A stretch of 64,000 nt of DNA from Mycobacterium sp. 236(2023) (GCF_029623955.1 NZ_JARSBP010000003.1:1054001-1118000), one strand, 5' to 3'. Positions 15,237 to 24,988 are shown, numbered from the stretch's first letter. The notes: a model not told the origin generated them from the sequence alone. Translations and numbers: made by a program.

Positions 15237-16400
15237 CTACGCCGACACTTTCCGGTAGATCTCCAGGGTCTGCTCGGCGATCTGCGCCCACGAGAATTCG
15301 TCGATGCAGCGTTGGCGTCCGGCGAGGCCGAATTGGCGGGCCCTGTCCGGGTCCGCGACCAAAGCATTGACCGCGGCTGCCAATTCACGCTCGAACGACT
15401 CGGTGTCGGCCGAGCTGTAGTGCACGAGCAGTCCTGTCCTCTCGTCGGCGACCACCTCCGGGATGCCGCCGACGTCGGAGGCGACCACTGCCGTCCCGCA
15501 TGCCATCGCCTCGAGATTGACGATGCCCAGCGGCTCGTAGACCGACGGGCACACGAAAACGGTTGCTGCGGAGAGGATTTCATCGATCTTCGGCTGCGGC
15601 AGCATCTCGCGGACCCAGAACACCCCACTGCGGGCCTGTGACAGCGCCTGTACCGCCGAGGCCACCTCCTCGGCGATCTCCGGGGTGTCAGGGGCCCCGG
15701 CGCACAGGACCAGCTGCACGTCGGGGGCGAAATGGTGGGCAGCGGCGATGAGATGGGCCACGCCCTTCTGCCGGGTGATCCGCCCGACGAACGCGACGAT
15801 CGGACGCCCCAGATCCACCCCGAGTTCTGTCAGCACCGACCCTTCGCCACCGGGAACGACGGGACGCCATTTGTCGGTGTCGATGCCGTTGAGCACCACA
15901 TGCACCCGTTCGGGATCCAGCGCCGGATAGGTGCGCAGCACGTCTTCGCGCATCCCCGAGCTCACCGCGATCACCGCGTCGGCGGCCTCGACCGCCGTCT
16001 TCTCCACCCACGACGAGATGCGGTAGCCGCCGCCGAGCTGTTCGGCCTTCCACGGCCGCATCGGCTCCAGTGAATGGGCGGTGAGTACGTGGGGTATGCC
16101 GTACAGCATCGCCGACAGGTGGCCTGCCATCCCGGCGTACCAGGTGTGGGAGTGCGCGACCGAAGCTTGTGAGGCGGAATTGACCATGGTGAGGTCTGCG
16201 GACAGCGTCGCCAGTGCCGCGTTGGCGCCGGCAAGCGCCGGGTCGGGCTGCGCGACCGTCGCGCCCGGTCGCGGTTCCCCCATGCAATGCACGTCGACCT
16301 CGCACAACCGCCGCAGCTGCGCGACGAGTTCTGTGACGTGAACGCCTGCCCCGCCGTACACCTCGGGTGGATACTCCCGAGTCATCATCGCCACCCGCAT
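15237..16400 (-). CDS. glgM: Alpha-maltose-1-phosphate synthase GlgM
   Basis: The 387-residue GT4 glycosyltransferase (two Rossmann domains) uses ADP-glucose and glucose 1-phosphate to form maltose 1-phosphate for the GlgE alpha-glucan pathway. Visible are the N-terminal glycine-rich loop PPEVYGGAGVHVTEL, VGRITRQKGVAHLI, and the C-terminal donor-site EX7E-type motif in VYEPLGIVNLEAMACGTAVV. Length and order match Rv1212c. It is transcribed away from glgC across a 128-base gap, an arrangement that lets donor synthesis (GlgC) and use (GlgM) be controlled together. Confidence 0.96.
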   Translation of the reverse strand: MRVAMMTREYPPEVYGGAGVHVTELVAQLRRLCEVDVHCMGEPRPGATVAQPDPALAGANAALATLSADLTMVNSASQASVAHSHTWYAGMAGHLSAMLYGIPHVLTAHSLEPMRPWKAEQLGGGYRISSWVEKTAVEAADAVIAVSSGMREDVLRTYPALDPERVHVVLNGIDTDKWRPVVPGGEGSVLTELGVDLGRPIVAFVGRITRQKGVAHLIAAAHHFAPDVQLVLCAGAPDTPEIAEEVASAVQALSQARSGVFWVREMLPQPKIDEILSAATVFVCPSVYEPLGIVNLEAMACGTAVVASDVGGIPEVVADERTGLLVHYSSADTESFERELAAAVNALVADPDRARQFGLAGRQRCIDEFSWAQIAEQTLEIYRKVSA

Positions 16401-16516
16401 GATGTGACCGTATCCAACTTCGCGATGGGTTGCGTGGCATCACCAATTGTCTTGACGGACAGCCCGAGAACTCGCCACAAAAGCACGAATGGCTGGCCCC
16501 TGTCCGTACCTGCGGA

Positions 16517-16522
16517 TAGGTT
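16517..16522 (+). promoter_or_regulatory. -10 element TAGGTT for leaderless glgC
   Basis: TAGGTT, then GGCATC, then the ATG at 16529. The predicted transcription start is the A of the start codon. The 128-base divergent gap also holds a TTGACG at 16452-16457 without a matching -10. Confidence 0.5.
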
Positions 16523-16528
16523 GGCATC

Positions 16529-17743
16529 ATGAGGGAAGCGCCACATGTGTTGGGCATCGTCCTCGCCGGCGGAGAAGGCAAACGGCTGTATCCGCTGACG
16601 GCCGACCGCGCCAAACCCGCGGTGCCCTTCGGCGGTGGCTACCGGCTCATCGACTTCGTGCTCTCGAACCTCGTCAACGCGCGCTTCTTGCGAATTTGTG
16701 TGCTGACGCAATACAAGTCGCATTCGCTGGACCGCCACATTTCGCAGAACTGGCGGCTTTCCGGCCTTGCAGGCGAATACATCACGCCGGTGCCGGCGCA
16801 GCAACGTCTGGGCCCGCGCTGGTACACGGGTTCGGCTGACGCGATCTACCAGTCGATGAACCTGATCTACGACGAGGATCCCGACTACATCGTGATCTTC
16901 GGCGCGGACCACGTCTACCGGATGGACCCCGAGCAGATGGTCCAGCAGCACATCGAGAGCGGTGCCGGCGCGACGGTCGCGGGCATCCGGGTGCCGCGCT
17001 CCGAGGCCAGCGCGTTCGGTTGCATCGACGCCGACGACACCGGCCGCATCCGGGGCTGGGTGGAGAAGCCCGCGGATCCCCCGGGCACCCCCGACGATCC
17101 CGAGATGACATTCGCGTCGATGGGCAACTACATCTTCACCACCAAGGTGTTGATCGATGCCATCCGCGCGGACGCCGAGGACGACGACTCCGACCATGAC
17201 ATGGGCGGCGACATCATCCCGAGGTTGGTGGCCGATGGCATGGCCGCCGTCTACGACTTCAACAACAATGAGGTGCCAGGCGCGACCGAGCGTGACCACG
17301 GCTACTGGCGCGACGTCGGAACGCTCGACGCGTTCTACGACGCGCACATGGATTTGGTGTCGGTGCACCCGATCTTCAACCTGTACAACAAGCGCTGGCC
17401 GATCCGCGGCGGCGCGGAGAACCTGGCGCCCGCCAAGTTCGTCAACGGCGGATCCGCCCAGGAATCGGTCGTCGGTGCCGGCAGCATCATTTCGGCTGCC
17501 TCGGTGCGCAATTCGGTTCTGTCGTCCAACGTCGCGATCGACGACGGGGCGATCGTCGAGGGCAGTGTGATCATGCCCGGCGTCCGGATCGGCCGCGGGG
17601 CGGTGGTGCGCCACGCGATCCTCGACAAGAACGTCGTCGTCGGTCCGGGCGAGATGGTCGGGGTCGACCTGGACAAGGACCGGGAACGGTTCACGGTCAG
17701 CGCCGGCGGCGTGGTCGCCGTCGGCAAGGGCGTCTGGATCTGA
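16529..17743 (+). CDS. glgC: Glucose-1-phosphate adenylyltransferase
   Basis: The 404-residue ADP-glucose pyrophosphorylase makes ADP-glucose from ATP and glucose 1-phosphate for glycogen and maltose-1-phosphate synthesis. The nucleotidyltransferase domain begins [20 protein letters not shown], with [10 protein letters not shown] and the sugar-binding GWVEKP later. From about 300 on, the hexapeptide left-handed beta-helix is visible ([19 protein letters not shown], then [20 protein letters not shown]). It is the orthologue of Rv1213, divergent from glgM. Confidence 0.97.
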   Translation: MREAPHVLGIVLAGGEGKRLYPLTADRAKPAVPFGGGYRLIDFVLSNLVNARFLRICVLTQYKSHSLDRHISQNWRLSGLAGEYITPVPAQQRLGPRWYTGSADAIYQSMNLIYDEDPDYIVIFGADHVYRMDPEQMVQQHIESGAGATVAGIRVPRSEASAFGCIDADDTGRIRGWVEKPADPPGTPDDPEMTFASMGNYIFTTKVLIDAIRADAEDDDSDHDMGGDIIPRLVADGMAAVYDFNNNEVPGATERDHGYWRDVGTLDAFYDAHMDLVSVHPIFNLYNKRWPIRGGAENLAPAKFVNGGSAQESVVGAGSIISAASVRNSVLSSNVAIDDGAIVEGSVIMPGVRIGRGAVVRHAILDKNVVVGPGEMVGVDLDKDRERFTVSAGGVVAVGKGVWI

Positions 17744-17781
17744 CGGCGAGCGCGTCACCGTTCTTCGACGCCCTGTGCCGC

Positions 17782-18969
17782 GTGGCCCGTGGCGCGTTCG
17801 GCTGCCGCGAGGCGCTGATCAGTCTCGATGACACCGGGGTGCCGCGCCATCTGTGGCCCGCGCCGCGCCGGCCGTTGATCGTCACGGACGCGCGGCTGAC
17901 ACCTCATCCGGTGTCCGACTACTTCCCGGATTCGGCGTTCATCGCCGCGGTGTCGATCGCCGGAGGTGCAGGCGTGCTCTGGGTGGCAGACGATGCGCCC
18001 CGCGACGTCGCTGCCGATTTCGTCGGCCAGCTGGAGAATTTCGGTCGTCTAGCGTCTCTGCACATCCAACAAGCGGACGATGCGGCGCTGTTCAAGCTGG
18101 TCGCGGAGAACTCCGCGGACACGCTGATCCGGGGCAGCCTCGACGGTATCCGGCGCTACGTCTCGCCGTCGATCAGGACGTTGCTCGGTTACGAGGCCGA
18201 GGAACTGGTCGGTCAGCGGGCCCGTGACATCACCCATCCTGACGATCTCGCTGATTTCGGACGGCATATGCACGCCATGTCCGAAGGTGAGATCGATGGC
18301 TTCACGACTGAACACCGCATGAGGCACAAGGATGGCACCTGGGTGTGGATCGAAGCCTTCGTCAAGGTCACCCACGATGCGGCGACGGGTGAGCGTGACG
18401 GCTACGTTGTCTCGGTGCGCGACACCTCGCGTCGCAAAGAGCTCGAGACGGTCCTGGCACACAACGCATCTCACGATCTCCTGACCGGGTTGCCGAACCG
18501 GGCGCTGTTGTATGAGCGGCTTCAGCGTGAAATCGAACGGTCGGCCAGTGACGGAACCGGTTTCGCAGTGTTGTGCGTGGATCTGGACGGGTTCAAGCAG
18601 GTCAACGACGAACTGGGCCACAGTGCAGGCGATTCGGTGCTCGCAGCGGTGGGCGAGCGGTTGGTCGCCTGCGTGCCGGACGGTGACATCGTCGCGCGCC
18701 GCGGCGGCGATGAGTTCGTCATCATCCACGTCGCCGACGCGGCGTTGCTCGGGTCGGCGGAGGCACTCGCGCAGCGCCTCATCGCGGCGGCTGCCACGCC
18801 GCTGACGATCGGTGAATGGTCGGGAAGCGTCGGGTTGAGCGTCGGTATCGCGCTCCACTCGGGCCCGGTCGTCGACGGTGACGACCTACTGCGTGCCGCC
18901 GACCGTGCGATGTACGAGGCGAAGGCCGCCGGCCGCAACGGATATCGCGTCGCCGACACGGTCAGCTGA
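17782..18969 (+). CDS. PAS-GGDEF protein, putative diguanylate cyclase
   Basis: About 395 residues are read from GTG 17782. The N-terminal 110 residues look like a partial GAF-type sensor. A PAS/PAC domain follows (about 112-230: ENSADTLIRGSLDGIRRYVS, HKDGTWVWIEAFVKV), then a GGDEF domain (about 245-390) with the intact active-site RRGGDEF and DLDGFKQVNDELGH, so c-di-GMP synthesis is expected. No EAL domain is present. The true start is uncertain: the frame stays open upstream to 17740 and reads GAF-like SPFFDALCRVARGAFGC, but has no ATG or GTG there, so a CTG start or a lost start is possible. It follows glgC by about 40 bases in the same direction. Confidence 0.85.
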   Translation: MARGAFGCREALISLDDTGVPRHLWPAPRRPLIVTDARLTPHPVSDYFPDSAFIAAVSIAGGAGVLWVADDAPRDVAADFVGQLENFGRLASLHIQQADDAALFKLVAENSADTLIRGSLDGIRRYVSPSIRTLLGYEAEELVGQRARDITHPDDLADFGRHMHAMSEGEIDGFTTEHRMRHKDGTWVWIEAFVKVTHDAATGERDGYVVSVRDTSRRKELETVLAHNASHDLLTGLPNRALLYERLQREIERSASDGTGFAVLCVDLDGFKQVNDELGHSAGDSVLAAVGERLVACVPDGDIVARRGGDEFVIIHVADAALLGSAEALAQRLIAAAATPLTIGEWSGSVGLSVGIALHSGPVVDGDDLLRAADRAMYEAKAAGRNGYRVADTVS

Positions 18970-19444
18970 CCGGCACGCGCCGGGGCCGGTCTGAGGCGGG
19001 CCACACGTAGGGCAGATCGTCGGGTACGCCGGGAAACAGCGCCCCGTAGTGTCCGGGGTCTTTGCGGATCAGCGCCGATTGGTGACTGACGTGAAAAGTG
19101 CTGTCGCCGAGCCACGGTGGAAGTTCACCAGCTGCCTGCAAGTCGGCTTGGGCTCGAATCTCCGACTGCCCGGTGGTGGCGAGAAGGTCGGTGTGCAGCG
19201 TCGCGGCGCATGTGTCGCTGCGACCCAGGCCGCACCAGACCGCGCAGACGTCGAGTCCGTAGCGCACGAGCGCCTCCTCGTAGCCGGCCCACATGGCGGC
19301 GGCGGGGTGGCGACGCCAGCCGTAACCCGGGACGGTGAGCGCCCGCAGGACCTGGATGGTCTCGACCCGCTGCTTACCCAACCGCCGGGTGTCCAGCACA
19401 CCCGCAGAATCGGTGAAGTCCGGGCACGGCAGAAACGTCTGCAT
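18962..19444 (-). CDS. Conserved hypothetical, MSMEG_6728/Pyr_excise-like family
   Basis: The 160-residue protein begins MQTFLPCPDFTDSAGVLDTR, with RLGKQRVETIQVLRAL, YGWRRHPAAAMWAGYEEAL and a conserved end SHQSALIRKDPGHYGALFPG. These blocks are typical of a widespread bacterial family related to the pyrimidine-dimer excision (T4 endonuclease V-like) fold. Catalytic activity has not been assigned. ATG 19444 is chosen because similarity begins exactly there, although the frame is open further upstream. It is the last gene of a minus-strand series and its end overlaps the end of the GGDEF gene by 8 bases. Confidence 0.8.
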   Translation of the reverse strand: MQTFLPCPDFTDSAGVLDTRRLGKQRVETIQVLRALTVPGYGWRRHPAAAMWAGYEEALVRYGLDVCAVWCGLGRSDTCAATLHTDLLATTGQSEIRAQADLQAAGELPPWLGDSTFHVSHQSALIRKDPGHYGALFPGVPDDLPYVWPASDRPRRVPVS

Positions 19445-19479
19445 CACGCATGAGTACCCGTTCGGCCGGCGGCCAAGGA

Positions 19480-20094
19480 TCAGCGCTCGAGCGGGGGCCG
19501 GGAGGAGGACTGGTTGTTGCGTTGTCTGGAGCGGCGCCTGCGGATCAGCCGGACCGCCGCCCACGCGAGCGCGATCACGGCGATCAGGACGAGCACGGGC
19601 ACCAGGATCGCGAGGAACACCAACGCGACGCTGACGATGTCCTCGACCGTGCTCAAGACGGGGGCGGCCATCCCGGCGGTCGCGACGTTCGCCGCCGGCC
19701 GCACGGTCGACTTCGTCAACGACACCACCAACGCGATCGCGACGCCGATGGCCACCGGGATCCATTGGCCCGACTGCGCGAAGGCACCGGGGTCGGTGAC
19801 CGTCGCCGTCTGGGCCGCCGTCCCGGAACCGAAGACGATGCCGCCAGCGGTCGGGCGCACGAAGGTCTGGACGACGTCGTTGATGCTGTCGAGTGCGGGC
19901 ACCTTGTCGGCGACGATTTCGATGACGAGCAGGACGGCGACGATCGCCATCACCCAGCCGTTCTCCAACCACGCCCAGCCTGCAGGCAACGTCACGAGGT
20001 CGGTGAATCGGGCCAGCAGTCCGAGCGCCAGCAGCGGGATGTAGGCGTTGAGGCCCGCAGCCGTCGCCAGGCCGAACCCGGTGAGCAGCTCCAT
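19480..20094 (-). CDS. DUF4126-family membrane protein
   Basis: The 204-residue protein has five to six hydrophobic segments, beginning MELLTGFGLATAAGLNAYIP, a hallmark of DUF4126. Glycine/alanine-rich segments (FVRPTAGGIVFGSGTA, TVRPAANVATAGMAAPVLST) form an internal repeat of the family. The C-terminus is a basic tail (RLIRRRRSRQRNNQ). Function is unknown. It lies between the ICMT-like gene (36-base gap) and the preceding hypothetical, so it may be part of the same transcript. Confidence 0.82.
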   Translation of the reverse strand: MELLTGFGLATAAGLNAYIPLLALGLLARFTDLVTLPAGWAWLENGWVMAIVAVLLVIEIVADKVPALDSINDVVQTFVRPTAGGIVFGSGTAAQTATVTDPGAFAQSGQWIPVAIGVAIALVVSLTKSTVRPAANVATAGMAAPVLSTVEDIVSVALVFLAILVPVLVLIAVIALAWAAVRLIRRRRSRQRNNQSSSRPPLER

Positions 20095-20130
20095 GACATC
20101 AGTATGCGGCGGGCTCGGCCCTGCCTGCGA

Positions 20131-20805
20131 TCACCACAACCCGGGAATCAGCCGGTGACGCACCTGCTGGACGTATTCGCGATAGCCGGCGAGTTGGTCG
20201 TTGAGCATCTTCTCCTCGTCGAGGATGCGCGCCGCGAGCACCGGGACCGACGCCAGCACTCCGAGCAGGCCCCACAGGGAATCCAGCGCCAGAGGCGTGC
20301 CGACCATCATGACCACAGTGCCGAAGTACATCGGGTGGCGTACGAACCCGTACAGGCCCGTCGATACCAGCGGCTGACCGGACTCGACGGTTATCGTGGC
20401 GCCGGCGTAGTTGTTCTGCACGATCACCAGTTGCGCAATGGCGAGTCCGACGCCGACCAAGATGTTGCCGACGACGACGAGCCACACCGGCACGTGCGAC
20501 CACCCGAACCGGTGGTCCAGCGCCGACAGCACGAACGTCGCGAACACCAGCACCACGGTCAGGGAGATGATGATCCGTTGCGCCGGGCGGCTTTCCGCCA
20601 TCGGGCCGGCCTTTGCCCGGCGGGCGAGAGCATCCGGGTAACGGACCGCGAGGACCGCGGTCGGCACGATCGTCGTCAGCGTGAACACCACGAGGAACAC
20701 CCACGCCTGCCAGTAATCGAACGTGCCGGCCGGCAGGAACAGCGAGGCGACGAGCAAAGCGATGCCGATGACCGACGATGCCGCTGTCTGCAGAGCCGTT
20801 CTCAT
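20131..20805 (-). CDS. ICMT/PEMT-like membrane methyltransferase (Rv1216c type)
   Basis: The 224-residue integral membrane protein has five or six helices and the isoprenylcysteine/phospholipid methyltransferase signature near the C-terminus: STGLYGFVRHPMYFGTVV followed by RILDEEKMLNDQLAGYREY. Members use S-adenosylmethionine to methylate lipids or membrane-embedded groups; the substrate here is unknown. GGAGG precedes the ATG. It starts only 8 bases after the ABC permease stop, so it belongs to the TetR-ATPase-permease operon. This suggests a role in modifying or handling the exported compound. Confidence 0.82.
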   Translation of the reverse strand: MRTALQTAASSVIGIALLVASLFLPAGTFDYWQAWVFLVVFTLTTIVPTAVLAVRYPDALARRAKAGPMAESRPAQRIIISLTVVLVFATFVLSALDHRFGWSHVPVWLVVVGNILVGVGLAIAQLVIVQNNYAGATITVESGQPLVSTGLYGFVRHPMYFGTVVMMVGTPLALDSLWGLLGVLASVPVLAARILDEEKMLNDQLAGYREYVQQVRHRLIPGLW

Positions 20806-20813
20806 GGTGCCTC

Positions 20814-22433
20814 CTATGCCGCGTCGCGTCGCCGGTAGAGAATTCCGGCCGCGGCGGTCAAAACCGTTGCCGCCAAGGCCATCACGATCAGGGTGGTCAC
20901 CGACACCTCGCTAGGAGCCGTCGTGCGTCCGATCGGGGACAGGTCGATCAGCCAGGTTGGCAGCCGCAACAGCGCGCCCAGGTACAAGGTCAGCGCGACG
21001 AAAGCGACTGCCAGCCAACCGATCCAGGTTTGACGCAGGGCGACGGCGAGCGCCGCGACACCGGCGATCACGGCCAGAGCCGGGACGAAGGCCAGGGCCG
21101 CAAGGGTCAGCCGCAGCACTGTCGCAGGTTCACCGAGCGTCACCGCGGCGCCCAGGCCGTTACCGAGTCCGGCGCAGAACATCAGCGCCGCGGCGCCCAG
21201 CGTCGCCGACATGACGGCTGACAGCAGCCACCGCCACCTCGACACCGCACCCGCGAGTACCGCCTCACCCAGGCCCGACTGCTCATCGGTGTGCACCCGC
21301 AGCACGGCGGACACCACATAGGCGCTGGCCGCGGCCGCGAGGAACTGCGACATGGTGGTGTACACACCGTCGGTGCCCGGTGCCGAGATGATCTGGGCGA
21401 TCAACTCGTTGCCTTGCGCGGCGTCGAGCAGGGACTGCGTCATCGACCCGAACGCCAGGCCCGCCACAAAGAGGCCGACCGCCCAGCCGACGGTCTGTCC
21501 ACGCTGGAGGCTCATGTGGAGGCCGAGGACCCCGCGGATCGGGCGGGCATCGGGTTTCTCTCCACTGGAGGCGATGGTGCCGTCATCGTATTGGCGACGA
21601 CTCTCCAGGATTGCGGCCAGCGCGACCAGCCCCGCTGTCAGTGCGACCAGAAGTAGCAGCGGCCACCAGCGCAGGTCGACGAACGGCCGCACCTGCTGGG
21701 CCCAGGCGATGGGGGAGAACCAGCTCAAGACGCTGCCCGAGTTGTCGATCACGTCGCCGACGCCCCGGATGAGGGCTGCCAGCGCAAGGCTGCCCATCGC
21801 CGCACCCGTGGCCGCGCGGGCGACGCGCCACAACTGCGCTGTCACCGCGGCGGCAGCGCCGAACACCGTCGCCACCGCGGTCACACCGAAACACATTGCC
21901 GCGGTGTCGGCGACCGCGAACCCGGTGGCCGCCATCGCAGCCGTCATCGTGACGGCCAGAACGGCATTGACGCCGGCCATGACTATCAGCGCCGCGGTGG
22001 TGCGCGCATACCGACCGACGACCGACGCGAGCACGAGCTCGGCTGCGCCGCTCTCCTCTTCGGCGCGGGTGTGCCGAATCACGGTCAGGATCGCCAGAAT
22101 CGACGCGGCCACGATGAGCGTCAGCATCAACTCGTTGGCCATCATGGCGCCGAGGTCTGTCTCGTTACCGCCGAACATGGGGCCACCCAGCATCATTCCG
22201 GCGGGTGTCTTGAGCAGTTCGACGCGGGCCTGGCGCTGCGCTTCTTCGGGGTAGGCGAGTTTGACCGCATTGGGCGCGTACACCATCGTCAGCGTCAGGG
22301 CCGCGATCCAGACGGAGAGACGGACGCGGTCGCGTCTGACAGCCAGACGGACGAGGCGGCCGGTTCCCGTCCACGATGATGCGGACGCTGATGCAGCATG
22401 TCGGGCGGGACCGGCGGCGGTGGTGGTCCTCAT
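20814..22433 (-). CDS. ABC exporter permease (tetronasin-type, Rv1217c family)
   Basis: The 539-residue protein has about twelve membrane segments arranged as two six-helix halves, the fused permease form of the tetronasin/polyketide-resistance ABC exporters. A basic N-terminus ([20 protein letters not shown]) precedes the first helix. It overlaps the ATPase stop by 4 bases (ATGA), so the two are translationally coupled. The M. tuberculosis Rv1217c-Rv1218c pair has been linked to drug efflux; by orthology this pair probably exports hydrophobic compounds. Confidence 0.9.
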   Translation of the reverse strand: MRTTTAAGPARHAASASASSWTGTGRLVRLAVRRDRVRLSVWIAALTLTMVYAPNAVKLAYPEEAQRQARVELLKTPAGMMLGGPMFGGNETDLGAMMANELMLTLIVAASILAILTVIRHTRAEEESGAAELVLASVVGRYARTTAALIVMAGVNAVLAVTMTAAMAATGFAVADTAAMCFGVTAVATVFGAAAAVTAQLWRVARAATGAAMGSLALAALIRGVGDVIDNSGSVLSWFSPIAWAQQVRPFVDLRWWPLLLLVALTAGLVALAAILESRRQYDDGTIASSGEKPDARPIRGVLGLHMSLQRGQTVGWAVGLFVAGLAFGSMTQSLLDAAQGNELIAQIISAPGTDGVYTTMSQFLAAAASAYVVSAVLRVHTDEQSGLGEAVLAGAVSRWRWLLSAVMSATLGAAALMFCAGLGNGLGAAVTLGEPATVLRLTLAALAFVPALAVIAGVAALAVALRQTWIGWLAVAFVALTLYLGALLRLPTWLIDLSPIGRTTAPSEVSVTTLIVMALAATVLTAAAGILYRRRDAA

Positions 22434-23332
22434 CGGCTCGTCACCTGATATTCGCGTAGGAACAGGTCTTCCAGCGATGCGGGTGCGACGGTGAGTTCGT
22501 CGATGCCGAGCGCGGCCAGATCGGCCATCGTGCGGTCGAGATCATCACGGTCAACCGAGAACCGCACCGCTCCGTCGTCGGCTCGCAGGTCGTGGACGTA
22601 GGGCGCGCGCTCGAGATCGTGGCTGTGGCCGCGGGTGCGCGCTGTGACGGTCGTGCGCATCAGGTGCCGCATCTCGGTGAGAGTCCCCGACCGCACCGTG
22701 CGTCCAGCACGCACGATGGTGACTGTGTCGCAAAGCTTTTCGACTTCGGCGAGGATGTGGCTCGACAGCAGCACCGCCGCGCCCTGCTCGGCGACTTCGC
22801 GCACGCACTGCTGGAATGCCTGCTCCATCAACGGATCCAGGCCGGAGGTGGGTTCGTCGAGGACGAACAGTTCGCTGCGGGTGCTGAACGCGGCAACGAT
22901 CGCGACCTTTTGTCGGTTGCCCTTCGAGTACGTGCGTGCCTTCTTGTGTGGGTCAAGTTCGAAGCGCTCGATGAGCTGGTCTCGGCGTTTCGCGTCGACA
23001 CCGTCCCCGCGCAGGGCGGTGAGGAAGTCGATGGCCTGCATGCCGGTCAAATTGGGCCACAGCGTGACATCGCCGGGTACGTAGGCGATCCGGCGGTGCA
23101 GCGGGACGGCGTCGCGCCACGGGTCGCCACCGAGCAGACGGGCGGTACCGCCGTCGGCGCGCAGCAGGCCGAGGAGAACGCGGATGGTGGTGGACTTTCC
23201 GGCGCCGTTGGGTCCGAGGAATCCGGCCACCTCGCCGGGTGCGACGGTGAGGTCGAGACCGTCGAGGGCCCGGGTGCGGCCGAACGATTTCTGCAACCCG
23301 CTGATCTCCACCGACCACGAGGTGTCAGTCAT
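22430..23332 (-). CDS. ABC exporter ATP-binding protein (Rv1218c family)
   Basis: The 300-residue ATPase has Walker [10 protein letters not shown] at 40-48, the Q-loop region [15 protein letters not shown], the signature-like [15 protein letters not shown] (S-K-G-N replacing LSGGQ) and Walker [16 protein letters not shown]. The C-terminal 80 residues form the regulatory tail usual in drug-export ATPases. ATG 23332 ([18 protein letters not shown]) is chosen because the ABC fold begins there, although the frame stays open upstream. It overlaps the end of the TetR gene by 8 bases and the permease start by 4. Confidence 0.93.
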   Translation of the reverse strand: MTDTSWSVEISGLQKSFGRTRALDGLDLTVAPGEVAGFLGPNGAGKSTTIRVLLGLLRADGGTARLLGGDPWRDAVPLHRRIAYVPGDVTLWPNLTGMQAIDFLTALRGDGVDAKRRDQLIERFELDPHKKARTYSKGNRQKVAIVAAFSTRSELFVLDEPTSGLDPLMEQAFQQCVREVAEQGAAVLLSSHILAEVEKLCDTVTIVRAGRTVRSGTLTEMRHLMRTTVTARTRGHSHDLERAPYVHDLRADDGAVRFSVDRDDLDRTMADLAALGIDELTVAPASLEDLFLREYQVTSR

Positions 23333-23984
23333 CGTGTGCTCCTTCTGTCGATGCGAACGGAATACCGTGTGCGCGTTGGGCGAGGAATGCGTCGTACATC
23401 GTCGAGTCCGCCATGAGGCCGTTGGTGTAGAGCTCGAGCGCGGGAAGCACCATGTCCTCGCTGTAATCACGGAGAACCACGCGGAGGTCGGGGCTCTCGT
23501 GCAGCTGGAGATAGAGCAGAAACCCGCCGCCGTTGCCCATGGCGAGGAAGCGGGCTCTGGCCTTCGGATCGACACTGGCTTTGACGGTGCCGGCCTCGAC
23601 GCCCTCCTGGAGATACTTCTCGACGTTTTCGATCATGTTGTGCCACAGCTTCTTTGCGAAGTCTCCGCCTGTCTGGAGGCTGCGCACCAGATACGCCATC
23701 AGTGGCGCGTACTCCTCGATCTCCGCCATCTGCGCGAGCCACACCGCGGGATCCGACGTCTGGATCGACTCGCTCTTGCTCTCGTAGACCGTCTCGGTGA
23801 CGAAGTCGTCGCACGCTTTGCGCAGCCCGTCCTTGGACCCGAAGTGGTGGATCACCAGGCCGGGGCTCACGCCGGCGGCGGTCGCGATTGCGCGGACGCC
23901 GACTGTGAAGCCGTCACGGCCGAACAACTCGATGGCCGCATCCCGGATCCGGGCCGGCGCTGTGAGATCGTCCGCTGAACGCAT
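23325..23984 (-). CDS. TetR-family repressor of the ABC exporter (Rv1219c type)
   Basis: The 219-residue regulator has an N-terminal TetR HTH (about 10-55: [36 protein letters not shown]) and a helical ligand-binding domain. The orthologue Rv1219c has a known structure and represses its own operon with the downstream ABC genes. The ATG at 23984 lies inside a long palindrome and 7 bases after a TAGCCT -10, so the message is probably leaderless and autorepressed. The gene overlaps the ATPase by 8 bases. The operon continues through permease and ICMT-like protein. Confidence 0.92.
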   Translation of the reverse strand: MRSADDLTAPARIRDAAIELFGRDGFTVGVRAIATAAGVSPGLVIHHFGSKDGLRKACDDFVTETVYESKSESIQTSDPAVWLAQMAEIEEYAPLMAYLVRSLQTGGDFAKKLWHNMIENVEKYLQEGVEAGTVKASVDPKARARFLAMGNGGGFLLYLQLHESPDLRVVLRDYSEDMVLPALELYTNGLMADSTMYDAFLAQRAHGIPFASTEGAHDD

Positions 23985-24011
23985 GTTTAGTAGGCTAAAC
24001 GCACGTTCAGC
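23974..24011. promoter_or_regulatory. TetR operator overlapping the repressor start codon, with internal -10
   Basis: The perfect core GTTTAGTAGGCTAAAC (23985-24000) is flanked by outer arms GCTGAACG (left) and CGTTCAGC (right), giving 14 of 17 matched positions per arm over 38 bases. On the minus strand the core contains TAGCCT (23992-23997), followed by 7 bases and the repressor ATG. Repressor binding would cover promoter, transcription start and start codon at once. Confidence 0.75.
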
Positions 24012-24027
24012 GCGACGTCAAGGGCAC

Positions 24028-24170
24028 GTTGCACCGCGAGCGAGCGTGTCTGCACAGCGACGCGCCGCAATCTGCGGGATTTCAGGGACCGTCGCGTCCG
24101 ACAAGCGCGCGGAAAATGTCAGCGGGGCCGGCGTGTCTGCGTATAGACCCGCGCGCTCGCGGCGCGAACG
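24028..24170. repeat. Pair of inverted copies of a dispersed GC-rich hairpin repeat
   Basis: The left copy (24028-24070, plus orientation) contains GCACCGCGAGCG, GTCTGCAC and GACGCGCC. The right copy (24131-24170, minus orientation) reads CGCCGCGAGCGCGC, GTCTATACGC and GACACGC, and begins 2 bases after the O-methyltransferase stop. Each copy can fold a 7-base stem around an 8-base loop. The same element is found after lpqZ and after kgd. Confidence 0.75.
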
Positions 24171-24172
24171 AG

Positions 24173-24853
24173 CTAGTCGCGCGCGGCGGCGAGCAATCCG
24201 TCGCCGAGGGGAATCAGCACGGGCGTGAGGCGCTCGTCCTCGGCGATCAGCCGGGCCGCCTCGCGGACGGCGGCCACCTCGTTGTCCTTGGCGGTCGCAT
24301 CGCCCGCCCGGCCGCCCAGCGCCGCACGGTGCACGACGATCGCCCCGCCCTGGCGGAGCAGACGCACACCCTCGACCACGAACTGCGGCTGGTCGGCGGG
24401 ATCGGCATCGATGAAGACGAGGTCGTAGGACTCGTCGGCCAGTCTGGTCAGCACTTCCTGAGCGCGCCCGCTGATCAACCGGGTCCGGCCCGGGCCGACG
24501 CCCGCCTCGCTGAACGCCTGCTTGGCGATGCGCTGGTGTTCGGGCTCGACGTCGATCGTCGTCAGCACGCCGTCGTCGCGCATGCCCGACAGCAGCCACA
24601 GCCCGCTGACTCCGGCCCCTGTGCCCACCTCGACGACGGCCTTCGCTCCGGTCAGCTTCGCCAGAACGCACAGCAGTGCGCCCACGGCGGGGGTCACCGC
24701 GCCCGCGCCGATGTCGACGGCGCGCTCGCGGGCGGCGGCGACGATCGCATCCTCGGAGATCGAGTGTTCGGCGTGGTTGACGATCGCTTCGGCCTGGCTG
24801 GCCCGCGCGGTGGAATCGCCGGTACCTGGGCCCGGCTCGTCGGTGCTGGCCAT
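24173..24853 (-). CDS. O-methyltransferase, class I SAM-dependent (Rv1220c type)
   Basis: The 226-residue methyltransferase is of the catechol/caffeoyl-CoA O-methyltransferase family. SAM-binding motif I is [18 protein letters not shown], motif II is [11 protein letters not shown], and the metal-binding region is [18 protein letters not shown] 24853 is preferred because TACGCT plus 6 bases precedes it directly (leaderless arrangement), although the frame extends upstream. It is divergent from sigE, as in M. tuberculosis. The physiological substrate is unknown. Confidence 0.9.
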   Translation of the reverse strand: MASTDEPGPGTGDSTARASQAEAIVNHAEHSISEDAIVAAARERAVDIGAGAVTPAVGALLCVLAKLTGAKAVVEVGTGAGVSGLWLLSGMRDDGVLTTIDVEPEHQRIAKQAFSEAGVGPGRTRLISGRAQEVLTRLADESYDLVFIDADPADQPQFVVEGVRLLRQGGAIVVHRAALGGRAGDATAKDNEVAAVREAARLIAEDERLTPVLIPLGDGLLAAARD

Positions 24854-24859
24854 GCCCGC

Positions 24860-24865
24860 AGCGTA
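24860..24865 (-). promoter_or_regulatory. -10 element TACGCT for leaderless O-methyltransferase
   Basis: On the minus strand TACGCT is followed by GCGGGC and the ATG at 24853, giving the same 6-base spacing as several other starts in this window. Confidence 0.45.
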
Positions 24866-24960
24866 GAGCCAAGCCCCGCCGGTCGCGGTAGCGACACGCC
24901 CGGTCGTCTCAGCCGCAACCACTATCGTTTCCGCTGGTGAAAAAAGGGGTAGCGCTGTTT

Positions 24961-24988
24961 CTCAGTAAATGTTCAGTTTGCTCATATG
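24961..24988 (+). promoter_or_regulatory. Candidate MprA-type direct repeats upstream of sigE
   Basis: CTCAGTAA (24961-24968), AT, GTTCAGTT (24971-24978), TG and CTCATATG (24981-24988) form loosely conserved 8-base units with 2-base spacers. This is the described layout of MprA boxes, and MprA control of sigE is established in M. tuberculosis. The match is by eye and the consensus is loose. Confidence 0.4.

Noticed and set aside
24874..24922. Longer N-terminus for the O-methyltransferase
   Set aside because: It would run into the sigE upstream region, and the -10 plus 6-base arrangement supports ATG 24853.
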